15,428 nt of DNA, taken from Cyanobacteria bacterium UBA9971 (GTDB lineage Bacteria; Cyanobacteriota; Vampirovibrionia; Gastranaerophilales; UBA9971). Position 1 is the first letter of the stretch; each line of letters opens with the position of its first letter. The position numbers and the translations under genes are program-made. This document shows, piece after piece, positions 8,189-13,900 of the stretch. The stretch covers positions 19,765 to 35,192 of the forward strand of contig DNRP01000076.1 of the NCBI GenBank assembly GCA_003499955.1, written 5' to 3'. The notes under the pieces are model-generated. The model was not told the origin of the DNA. It made no database searches and worked only from the letters and a program-made list of their open reading frames with translations.

Positions 8189-8518
8189 CTACACTTGAAT
8201 AGCCATAATTTTCTCATACGCTTGTATTACTTTTGTAGTCATTTGTGTCGCAATGTTTAAACCAACTTCAGCTTTTGACATAGCAATCATAACGTCATGA
8301 ATATCGGCTCCGTTGCCAAGCATAGCGCTTTCAAGTACAGCATCAGGAGCTTTTACCGTAGCATCAACTTCTTTTACAAGACCTGTCATAACATCAGTAA
8401 AACTTGGAATTTCAGGAGAAGTTCCGAGTGACTGAAGCCGCATCGGGCTGCTGCCCATTACGCCTCTTGTTTCAGCTATATCAGCCTGTAAAAGTAATTT
8501 TGGAACGTATCCTCTCAT
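8189..8518 (-). CDS. fliE: Flagellar hook-basal body protein FliE
   Basis: The adaptor between the MS ring and the rod; the first rod-type export substrate. The 109 residues are the usual size. The C-terminal half, NGADIHDVMIAMSKAEVGLN then IATQMTTKVIQAYEKIMAIQ, is the conserved FliE signature (helix with AEVALN...R.K...AY.EIM..Q). The N-terminus is variable, as usual. ATG 8518 has GAGG 6 nt upstream. It follows the lytic transglycosylase gene, with an intergenic palindrome between them, and precedes fliF. Confidence 0.95.
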   Translation of the reverse strand: MRGYVPKLLLQADIAETRGVMGSSPMRLQSLGTSPEIPSFTDVMTGLVKEVDATVKAPDAVLESAMLGNGADIHDVMIAMSKAEVGLNIATQMTTKVIQAYEKIMAIQV

Positions 8519-8540
8519 ATTTTTCCTCTTTCCCTTTTGC

Positions 8541-8627
8541 TGTCATTCTGAGGGCTTTAGCCCGAAGAATCTGTTAAATAGCGAATTTAATCAAATGGAC
8601 AGATCCTTCGCTTTGCTCAGGATGACA
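8541..8627. repeat. Bipartite intergenic palindrome, GTCATTCTGAG type
   Basis: Left arm 8541-8573 starts TGTCATTCTGAG; right arm 8600-8627 ends CTCAGGATGACA, its imperfect reverse complement. Each arm also folds on itself: ATTCT/AGAAT around GGGCT-TT-AGCCC on the left, and ATCCT/AGGAT on the right. It begins 5 nt behind the stop codon of the transglycosylase gene, so it should be cotranscribed. This looks like a REP/MITE-type dispersed repeat; similar GTCATTCTGAG elements are widespread in bacteria. Confidence 0.75.
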
Positions 8628-8632
8628 AAATG

Positions 8633-9232
8633 TTACCCTAAATAATTTGCCAGAATTTTTCTGACATAGTTTTGTGTTTCTTTGTATGGAGGAACTCCGC
8701 CGTATTTATCAACGCTTCCACCGCCGGCATTGTACGCGGCAAGAGCAAGAATCAAGTTGCCTTTGTATTTATCCAACATGTTTTTTAAGTGCTTAACTCC
8801 GCCTTCAATGTTTTGCTCCGCGCTGAAAGGATTTATAACTCCAAGAGTTTTTGCAGTCCCTGGCATTAATTGCATTAAGCCCATAGCTCCCGCTTTTGAA
8901 ACCGCGCTGGTGTTAAAATTAGATTCCTGTTGGATTAAAGCCATTACCAATTTGTCGTCTACTTTATATTTTTCAGAAACCTGACTTACCAATTGCTGAA
9001 TTTGACCTTTTGAAAGCGAAGGAAGTTCCGCAACTTTATATTTAAGTCCTTTAGGGGGAGTTAACTTCATAAAATCAGCGAATTTGGGAAGATTTGCTTC
9101 TTGATTGCTGTTAATTGCCGGTGAAATTGCTTTTGTTTGACCGGCAAGAATTGATTCTATCTGCAAAACCCTTTCCTGCGCGGACTTAATGCTCGCGGAC
9201 TGTATCATACTTTGTATTGATTTACTGAACAT
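8633..9232 (-). CDS. Lytic transglycosylase of the flagellar cluster (SLT domain), likely makes the rod hole in peptidoglycan
   Basis: Cleaves the MurNAc-GlcNAc bond to form 1,6-anhydro ends. The 199 residues comprise a helical, Gln/Ser-rich N-terminus and an SLT domain from about 76. Catalytic Glu103 is in ALIQQESNFN; GLMQLMP at 118-124 and AYNAG at 166-170 are the family's substrate motifs, and ETQNYV at 185-190 is the usual closing motif. There is no signal peptide and no lipobox, although the enzyme must act in the periplasm. Export through the flagellar apparatus itself, as for FlgJ, is the likely route. ATG 9232 has GAGG 8 nt upstream; it lies 20 nt after flgC and before fliE, like FlgJ/SltF genes elsewhere. 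The FlgJ name is not used because the rod-cap domain is not recognisable. Confidence 0.9.
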   Translation of the reverse strand: MFSKSIQSMIQSASIKSAQERVLQIESILAGQTKAISPAINSNQEANLPKFADFMKLTPPKGLKYKVAELPSLSKGQIQQLVSQVSEKYKVDDKLVMALIQQESNFNTSAVSKAGAMGLMQLMPGTAKTLGVINPFSAEQNIEGGVKHLKNMLDKYKGNLILALAAYNAGGGSVDKYGGVPPYKETQNYVRKILANYLG

Positions 9233-9252
9233 CCCCTTTTCCTCTTAAAAAA

Positions 9253-9696
9253 TTATCTTCCTATCTCTACAGCTTTTTGAGCCATTGCTTTTGTAATAGA
9301 AACTACGGCAATGTTTGCTTCATAGGCTCGTGATGTAAGTAATGAATCTGCCATATCAATCATGGGATTGACGTTTGACCTTCTGTAATATCCGTTTGCG
9401 TCCGCATCAGGATGTCCCGGTGCATAAACCAATTCTCCGGGAGTCGGATCTTCAATAACTCCCGTAAGAGTTACTCCGCCGGAAATATTCGGTAAAGTTC
9501 CGATATTAAACACATTTTCTTTCATTCTATTAAGCAAACCATGAAAAGAAATATCATCCAAAGCCGCTAATGTAGGAATTTTTCTGACATAATTCGGTGT
9601 ATCGAGGTTTGCTATGTTTTTTGCATGTACTTCAAGGCGTTTTCCATGGGCATTTAAAGCTGATTCGCCTATATTTAATGAATCTAATAATCCCAT
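9253..9696 (-). CDS. flgC: Proximal rod protein FlgC
   Basis: Proximal rod subunit, exported and polymerised between FliE/FlgB and the distal rod. The 147 residues are close to the family size. The N-terminal rod motif is SALNAHGKRLEVHAKNIANL followed by DTPNYVRK. The FlgC-specific segment PGHPDADANGYYRRSNVN is present, then MIDMADSLLTSRAYEANIAV and the closing helix KAMAQKAVEIGR. The gap to flgB is 7 nt, so the two are cotranscribed; AGG before the ATG is modest. Confidence 0.96.
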   Translation of the reverse strand: MGLLDSLNIGESALNAHGKRLEVHAKNIANLDTPNYVRKIPTLAALDDISFHGLLNRMKENVFNIGTLPNISGGVTLTGVIEDPTPGELVYAPGHPDADANGYYRRSNVNPMIDMADSLLTSRAYEANIAVVSITKAMAQKAVEIGR

Positions 9697-9703
9697 TAAT
9701 TAC

Positions 9704-10051
9704 CTACTTTCCTAATTGCGCAACGGTTTTTAATTCCTGAATCAAAGAATTTGCTCTTCTTGTCGCTACAGAATAAAATAAAGAATTTTTTTGCATAGCC
9801 ATAAGCTCTTCTGCTATGTTCACTTTCCCTTGTCTTTCTTCCATTAACGGGCAAGGACCTATGGTTTTTGCCATTTTTGTTTCAAGAGGGCTGTTAAGCT
9901 TTCCTACATATTGCTGAAAACTAACATCCTGTCTAACATAGCCGGGAGTACTTACGTTTGCTATGTTGGAACTGATAGCCTGCTGCTTGATTGTTATTAA
10001 GTCAAGCATCATATTTGTTTTGTCGAGTTGTTTATTTAAACCGAAAGACAT
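9704..10051 (-). CDS. flgB: Proximal rod protein FlgB
   Basis: Proximal rod subunit next to FliE. The 115 residues are slightly short for the family. N-terminal QQAISSNIANVSTPGYVRQD is the rod-protein motif; the C-terminal helix VNIAEELMAMQKNSLFYSVA corresponds to the FlgB E..MA....N...Y segment. The middle domain is short. ATG 10051 has GAGG 8 nt upstream (AAATATAT spacer). A palindromic repeat separates it from the rod gene upstream. Confidence 0.92.
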   Translation of the reverse strand: MSFGLNKQLDKTNMMLDLITIKQQAISSNIANVSTPGYVRQDVSFQQYVGKLNSPLETKMAKTIGPCPLMEERQGKVNIAEELMAMQKNSLFYSVATRRANSLIQELKTVAQLGK

Positions 10052-10087
10052 ATATTTTCCTCTTTTTTTGTTATTTTATTTTTTTCT

Positions 10088-10169
10088 GTCATTCTGAGCC
10101 TTCTTTGTCATCCTGAACTTGTTTCAGGATCTATTTATTGAACAGATTCCGAAACAAGTTCGGAATGAC
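10088..10169. repeat. Bipartite intergenic palindrome, GTCATCCTGAAC type, with a truncated extra copy
   Basis: Left arm 10107-10132 and right arm 10144-10169 are 26 nt each and complementary at 22 of 26 positions. Each arm also forms its own 8-bp hairpin (ATCCTGAA/TTCAGGAT on the left, ATTCCGAA/TTCGGAAT on the right). GTCATTCTGAGC at 10088-10099 in front is a fragment of the element type seen at 8541. The element starts 9 nt behind the stop of the rod gene at 10179. Confidence 0.75.
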
Positions 10170-10178
10170 GATTATAAA

Positions 10179-10892
10179 TTATTGCCTCAAGTTAATAGAT
10201 TGCCTGTATATTTCATCAACAACTTTTACAAGTCGTGTGCTGGCAATTAAACTGCCGTTAAGTTTCAAACTTTCATTAACATAAGAAAATACATCGACGT
10301 TTGCTTTTTCAAGCATTCCCTGTTTTATGGTTGAATGATCAGCGATTAAAGTTGCTTTTCCCGAATCTTTTGTAGGGGCTACTTTATTTCCTTCAAGTTT
10401 TTTCAATCCTTCAGGGTTGTTGAATGATACGAGAGGAATTTTTCCAAGTGTTTCAAAAGTTGTATCATTTTTTTTAAGAACTGTAACTGTTCCATCCGGT
10501 TTGATTTTAAGCTTTTCATAATTTGCGGGAATTTTAATACCGTCTGCAACAAGCCATCCATCAGATGAAACAATATAGCCTTCGGCATTTACGGCAAAAG
10601 AGCAATCTCTTGTATAAGCAACTGAACCGTCTTTATTTGTTACGGGAACAAATCCCGCGCCGTCAATACCGATATCAAGGTCTCTGGTTGTTCTTACAAG
10701 GTCGCCTTTTGAATAATCCGTTCTTAAAGTTCCATCAAGACTTCCGTCAACGTTCAAATAAGTTTCAAATCTCTGCGCTTTAAAACCGTTGGTGTTTAAA
10801 TTTGCTACGTTTGATGAAATATAGCCAAAAGACTCAAACATAGCATTTGAGTTGTTTATAAGTTTTGAGATAGAGCCTTGTAGTGTAGTCAT
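10179..10892 (-). CDS. FlgF/FlgG-family rod protein (second of a tandem pair)
   Basis: Distal-rod family protein, 237 residues. The N-terminal helix carries GYISSNVANLNTNGFKAQRF, the classical rod signature. The middle is the FlgE/F/G-type domain: DLDIGIDGAGFVPVTNKDGS followed by AYTRDCSFAVNAEGYIVSSD. The C-terminal helix, IKQGMLEKANVDVFSYVNES, keeps the G.LE.aNVd start but not the usual RAYEAN segment; it reads KLNGSLIASTRLVKVVDEIY. The gap to the upstream paralogue is 23 nt, so they form an operon. Whether this is FlgF or FlgG cannot be decided by eye: both are divergent, and only phylogeny would tell. The family call is firm. Confidence 0.9.
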   Translation of the reverse strand: MTTLQGSISKLINNSNAMFESFGYISSNVANLNTNGFKAQRFETYLNVDGSLDGTLRTDYSKGDLVRTTRDLDIGIDGAGFVPVTNKDGSVAYTRDCSFAVNAEGYIVSSDGWLVADGIKIPANYEKLKIKPDGTVTVLKKNDTTFETLGKIPLVSFNNPEGLKKLEGNKVAPTKDSGKATLIADHSTIKQGMLEKANVDVFSYVNESLKLNGSLIASTRLVKVVDEIYRQSINLRQ

Positions 10893-10915
10893 ATTTTATA
10901 ATCCTTTTTAAATTA

Positions 10916-11614
10916 TTAAGATGTTCTTCCTAATTCCTGTATGGTTCTTGACAGGGAATCACTCTGTATGAGGAATAATTGCCTGTTAGCTTCAAAATTA
11001 CGTCTTATAGGCACCATGTTAAAAAGTTCTTCATGCATCGCAACGTTTGATTCTTCTACATAACCCTGTTTAACATCAGGATTTTCAAGAATTGCGCTTT
11101 CACTTGTAACTATAGAAATCGTTCCGGCTTCGCGTAGCTTTAAATTTGTCTTATCAAGGTATCTAATCAATCCGTCTTTTTCTATTTTTATATCGGTAAG
11201 TTCTTTTGGAACGCCGTTTAATTTTATAGATTTTCCTTCTTTTGAAAGCACTTTATAATTTTGAAGAGTAAGAAGATTCCCGTCTTTATCCAGCTTAAAT
11301 CTTCCATCTCTTGTCAATTGCATTCCGTTGGGAGTCATAACCTGAAAATATCCTTCAGTAGCTAAAGCCAGATCAAGAGGATTTTTTGTAATTTTAATTC
11401 TGCCCACCTGCTCATCTACGTTTTTAGACAAAGCATGCGAACCTATAAATTCAGCAAATGATGATACAACCGGTACTTTTTTTTGATACCCGACTTTGTT
11501 AAATCCTTGAATATTATCGTTAATAATGTTCATAAGATCTGTTTGAAGGGTCATATCTCTTAAAGAAGAGATCATTCCTCCCTCATTCATATCAATTCCG
11601 CCATAAAGTTTCAT
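10916..11614 (-). CDS. FlgF/FlgG-family rod protein (first of a tandem pair)
   Basis: Distal-rod family protein, 232 residues. The N-terminal segment NIINDNIQGFNKVGYQKKVP is a worn form of the N..NI.G.NK.GY rod motif. The central domain has DLALATEGYFQVMTPNGMQL followed by TRDGRFKLDKDGNLLTLQNY, typical of FlgE/F/G. The C-terminal helix VEESNVAMHEELFNMVPIRR then NFEANRQLFLIQSDSL keeps the family's SNV..E...M...R.FEAN pattern. ATG 11614 has GAGG 6 nt upstream, which favours it over internal ATGs at residues 9 and 14. A candidate sigma-28-like promoter lies about 35-60 nt upstream. FlgF versus FlgG is not resolved. Confidence 0.9.
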   Translation of the reverse strand: MKLYGGIDMNEGGMISSLRDMTLQTDLMNIINDNIQGFNKVGYQKKVPVVSSFAEFIGSHALSKNVDEQVGRIKITKNPLDLALATEGYFQVMTPNGMQLTRDGRFKLDKDGNLLTLQNYKVLSKEGKSIKLNGVPKELTDIKIEKDGLIRYLDKTNLKLREAGTISIVTSESAILENPDVKQGYVEESNVAMHEELFNMVPIRRNFEANRQLFLIQSDSLSRTIQELGRTS

Positions 11615-11649
11615 AAGCTTCCTCTCCTTTTTTTCCCTCTCTTTCTTAC

Positions 11650-11677
11650 TAATCGGAAATAAGAGGGCAGGATTTTA
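11650..11677 (-). promoter_or_regulatory. Candidate sigma-28-like flagellar promoter before the rod operon
   Basis: Minus strand: TAAA (11677-11674), 16-nt spacer, TCCGATTA (11657-11650). The known FliA/SigD consensus is TAAA, about 15 nt, GCCGATAA; the -10 matches 6 of 8. A start near 11643 would give a leader of about 30 nt with a good ribosome site. It lies right behind a terminator-like hairpin, where a new promoter makes sense. The match is by eye only, and no fliA gene is in the window. Confidence 0.35.
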
Positions 11678-11685
11678 ATGTTTCC

Positions 11686-11710
11686 AAAAAATTTCATCCA
11701 AACGGATGAA
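11686..11710 (-). terminator. Terminator-like hairpin between the FliK-like gene and the rod genes
   Basis: On the minus strand TTCATCC, loop GTTT, GGATGAA forms a perfect 7-bp stem, followed by A and six T, then GG. Short and only moderately stable, so it may be an attenuator rather than a full terminator. It would separate the FliK-like gene from the rod operon. Confidence 0.5.
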
Positions 11711-11720
11711 TTTTCATTTC

Positions 11721-11801
11721 GTCATTGCGAGCGAAGCGAAGCAATCCATAAAATAAGAATAGATTGCCACGTCGCATCCTACGGACGCTCCTCGCAATGA
11801 C
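11721..11801. repeat. Bipartite intergenic palindrome, GTCATTGCGAG type
   Basis: Ends are perfect 11-nt inverted repeats: GTCATTGCGAG (11721-11731) and CTCGCAATGAC (11791-11801). The inner ends of the two arms, GCAATC (11741-11746) and GATTGC (11762-11767), also pair, so each arm folds as ATTGC/GCAAT around a GC-rich tip. The sequence GTCATTGCGAGCGAAGCGAA belongs to a well-known class of dispersed bacterial repeats. It begins 17 nt behind the stop codon of the FliK-like gene. Confidence 0.75.
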
Positions 11802-11818
11802 AATTTTTGTAAAAAACT

Positions 11819-12814
11819 CTAATCTTCTTTCGATACCATTTCCTGTCTTCTTTCAAGCAGTGAATTTTTTTCGTCTGTTTCAAGAATAATTTTTGCGATT
11901 TTTTGAGCCGTAATAACTAAAACAGGAGAAACATCTTTTGAAGGGGAAATAATAACTTCTCTTTTCTTCTCTTTCGAAGACTCCTTAGAATCCAAAATAA
12001 CCATTAACTCTAACTTGGCGTTAATTTTATCCTTTCTTGTCTGCTCATTTATCCCTTTTAAAATTTTTTCAAGATATTCAGAGGTTTCTGTCAAGGTTTC
12101 CGTATTCTCAATTTCTATTTTAACTGAACAGTCTTTGTTTAGAATAATTGAAATCTTGAACCTACCTAAATTTATTGTGGTTATATAAATTACAAGTACA
12201 GTTTGTTCAGAATTATCGTCCTCTTCGCTTTCACGTTTTTCAAATCTTATTTCTATATCCTGTTTTTCAGATAAAGGCAACCAGGGAAGGTATAATAAAG
12301 TCAGATTTGTAAGTATTTCCTGAGCGGATGCATCTTTTTTAGGGATAATCTGACTTAATAAAGTTAAAATTTCTTTTATTTGTTCGGTGTTTTGAGTACC
12401 TCCGGGTGCTTGCTGAAAGAGCTTTAAAAGCTTATTCAAAGATTCCTTGGAGTTTTCTTCCAGTGTTTGCCTGATTAAATCAGTATTAAGTTTTTGATTT
12501 TGTTTTAGCAGGGTTTCTAATGTTTCAGGGGAAATATTTTTGTACATAAGAAAACTGAAAAGCTCTTCAATATCGTCAGGAAGGTTCAGAAGCCCTTTTA
12601 GCAGATTTGCCTGCTCCATTCTGTTTATGGAGTTAAATTTGATGTTTTGATTTGGGTTTAGTCCGATATTCTGATTTGCCAAATTAGTGGTTTGTTGGGT
12701 ATTTTTAGCTTCGGGAGCTGTTTTTATGGTTTCGTTCATGCCTTCAGTTGCAACACCGGAAGTTTTGGTGTTTTTTACAAAATTATTAATAATTTGAAGA
12801 TAGTCTATTTTCAT
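11819..12814 (-). CDS. FliK-like protein, possible hook-length control; first gene of the flagellar cluster
   Basis: 331 residues, no signal peptide or membrane helix. The N-terminal third is low-complexity and rich in Asn, Gln and Thr, as expected for an exported ruler-type protein. Helical repeats follow (LLKGLLNLPDDIEELFSFLM). Residues around 170-225 (LYLPWLPLSEKQDIEIRFEK, then VLVIYITTINLGRFKISIIL) have the alternating pattern T.NLGR..v.i.l....v.i of the FliK C-terminal domain and of related proteins in Firmicutes. The C-terminus is charged and ends KED. The assignment rests on this pattern plus position at the head of a rod/hook cluster; a generic flagellar hypothetical is the alternative. 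The ribosome site is weak. Confidence 0.45.
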   Translation of the reverse strand: MKIDYLQIINNFVKNTKTSGVATEGMNETIKTAPEAKNTQQTTNLANQNIGLNPNQNIKFNSINRMEQANLLKGLLNLPDDIEELFSFLMYKNISPETLETLLKQNQKLNTDLIRQTLEENSKESLNKLLKLFQQAPGGTQNTEQIKEILTLLSQIIPKKDASAQEILTNLTLLYLPWLPLSEKQDIEIRFEKRESEEDDNSEQTVLVIYITTINLGRFKISIILNKDCSVKIEIENTETLTETSEYLEKILKGINEQTRKDKINAKLELMVILDSKESSKEKKREVIISPSKDVSPVLVITAQKIAKIILETDEKNSLLERRQEMVSKED

Positions 12815-12843
12815 TTAATCAATTTAACCTGTTTTCATGGAAA

Positions 12844-12849
12844 ATTATA
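12844..12849 (-). promoter_or_regulatory. Candidate -10 box for the FliK-like gene
   Basis: TATAAT on the minus strand, 29 nt before the ATG at 12814, with the 8-bp palindrome AAGGCCTT (12849-12856) at its upstream edge. No convincing -35 is seen at 16-18 nt (GTGGAA-like), and no sigma-28 or sigma-54 match, so the call is weak. Confidence 0.35.
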
Positions 12850-12897
12850 AGGCCTTGTTTAAAAAATTCCACTTTGATTACAAACTATTTGCACTAT

Positions 12898-12929
12898 CTT
12901 AACAAAAGTTAATATTAAAATTTGTTAAG
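12898..12929. promoter_or_regulatory. 32-bp concentric dyad in the divergent spacer, operator-like
   Basis: Outer arms CTTAACAAA (12898-12906) and TTTGTTAAG (12921-12929) are perfect complements. Between them TTAATATTAA (12909-12918) is a perfect palindrome with exactly the same centre (12913.5). In all 14 of 16 base pairs match; only AG versus AA interrupts. It is centred about 43 nt upstream of the plus-strand TATAAT and about 67 nt upstream of the minus-strand one. A homodimeric or tetrameric regulator site is the natural reading; the regulator is unknown. Confidence 0.5.
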
Positions 12930-12953
12930 CTTCTAAAAACTACAACTGTAATG

Positions 12954-12959
12954 TATAAT
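12954..12959 (+). promoter_or_regulatory. Candidate -10 box for the 121-residue protein gene
   Basis: A perfect TATAAT, 62 nt before the ATG at 13022, giving a leader of roughly 55 nt. The hexamer at the 17-nt distance is TTCTAA, a poor -35, so activation from the dyad upstream is conceivable. Confidence 0.45.
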
Positions 12960-13021
12960 GTTTTTATATAAATAAAAAACTTTATTTTTAAAATTCTTAA
13001 AACACTTTAGGAGTTGTAACG

Positions 13022-13387
13022 ATGGATCTGATCCCGATTAAACCGACAAGCAATTTAATCAGAGCAACAACCGGTACAGCAAATGATGGGGGGTCTAAAT
13101 CACAGAGCGGCTATATAAATGTCAGAACAGGCGAAAAAAACGATGAATTAAAGCTTTCTGATGAAGGCAAAAGACTTATAGGCGAAGATCCTGTTGTTGA
13201 TGACAAAAGTTTTTTAAATGCTGTAAAGGATTTTTTTCTTTCAATACTAAGGTTTATTAAAAAAGTTTTCAGCTTTAAACTTCCCGCTTTTAGTTTCCCT
13301 AAAAAGAAACCGGAACCTCAAATAGTTGAAACGGTTGAAAAAAGTGAAGTAAAGAATTTTCTTGGTTATACAAAGCACGTTAGTTAA
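13022..13387 (+). CDS. 121-residue protein of unknown function with amphipathic hydrophobic centre
   Basis: I do not recognise this protein. ATG 13022 has AGGAG 8 nt upstream, a strong start. Residues 1-40 are polar and Gly/Ser/Thr-rich. Residues 42-52 read ELKLSDEGKRL, the kind of short motif (LS.e...L) found in several exported or regulatory flagellar-associated proteins, but too short to name. Residues 64-93 are Phe/Leu/Lys-rich (FLNAVKDFFLSILRFIKKVF, then SFKLPAFSF) and are likely an amphipathic, membrane-contacting segment. A Lys/Pro linker and acidic tail follow. It is transcribed divergently from the flagellar cluster across the shared dyad. It is not a convincing FlgM. Confidence 0.75.
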   Translation: MDLIPIKPTSNLIRATTGTANDGGSKSQSGYINVRTGEKNDELKLSDEGKRLIGEDPVVDDKSFLNAVKDFFLSILRFIKKVFSFKLPAFSFPKKKPEPQIVETVEKSEVKNFLGYTKHVS

Positions 13388-13417
13388 TAGATTTATGTAA
13401 ATATGTAAAAAAATCTT

Positions 13418-13462
13418 AATAATTTCCGTCGGATTTTTGACCTGGCGGAAATTATTTTTATT
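13418..13462 (+). terminator. Terminator-like hairpin after the 121-residue protein gene
   Basis: AATAATTTCCG (13418-13428) and CGGAAATTATT (13446-13456) form a perfect 11-bp stem around a 17-nt loop, followed by TTTATT. The stem is AT-rich at its base and the loop is long, but position 31 nt behind the stop codon fits an intrinsic terminator. Confidence 0.6.
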
Positions 13463-13498
13463 ATGTATTAAATAAGAAAATAAAAAACTGGAGAAATT

Positions 13499-13888
13499 TT
13501 GCTGAAATTTTTGCTTAACAGCACAAAATGCCCTCATAATAAGATTTATCCGTTTAGTGACGGGATGTTTTGTCCTGATTGCGGGCAGAAAATAAAAATT
13601 TCATGGCGGATTTTACGCTGTGAATGCTGCTCTACAAAAAGAAAAGCCCATTTTTTCATGAATAAATTAGTTCCCGAAGAAAAATTCTGTAAAAAATGCG
13701 GCAGCCGTGAATATTACATTGATACACGAGAAAAAATCGAATTTTTTGATTACGAATACGCAATCATTTTAAAAGAAGAAGTAAAAGAGGTTTCAGGAAT
13801 CAAAAAAACCTTGCAGATATGGATAGAAGAAGAAAATATGCGGGAGGTTTTTCGCAAACCGAAATTATTGCCTGTTTTTAATGTTTAA
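13499..13888 (+). CDS. Small zinc-ribbon protein, unknown function
   Basis: 129 residues starting at TTG 13499, with GGAG 5 nt upstream. Cysteine pairs mark zinc-ribbon folds: CPH at 11-13 with FCPDCG at 24-29 (Cys25, Cys28), then RCECC at 40-44 with FCKKCG at 63-68 (Cys64, Cys67). So two four-ligand sites can be assembled, although the exact ligands are not certain. The C-terminal half is acidic and hydrophobic without a known motif. There is no membrane segment. A nucleic-acid or protein-binding adaptor role is usual for such proteins, but nothing here says which. It stands alone between a terminator-like hairpin and a repeat element. Confidence 0.75.
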   Translation: MLKFLLNSTKCPHNKIYPFSDGMFCPDCGQKIKISWRILRCECCSTKRKAHFFMNKLVPEEKFCKKCGSREYYIDTREKIEFFDYEYAIILKEEVKEVSGIKKTLQIWIEEENMREVFRKPKLLPVFNV

Positions 13889-13900
13889 TGTAAAAGGAAT

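Noticed and set aside
13022..13387. FlgM anti-sigma factor
   Set aside because: Only a short LS.E..K.L stretch is similar; the length, hydrophobic centre and C-terminus do not fit FlgM.
13247..13537. 96-codon minus-strand frame
   Set aside because: Covers the 3' part of the 121-residue gene, its terminator and the start of the zinc-ribbon gene; no family features.
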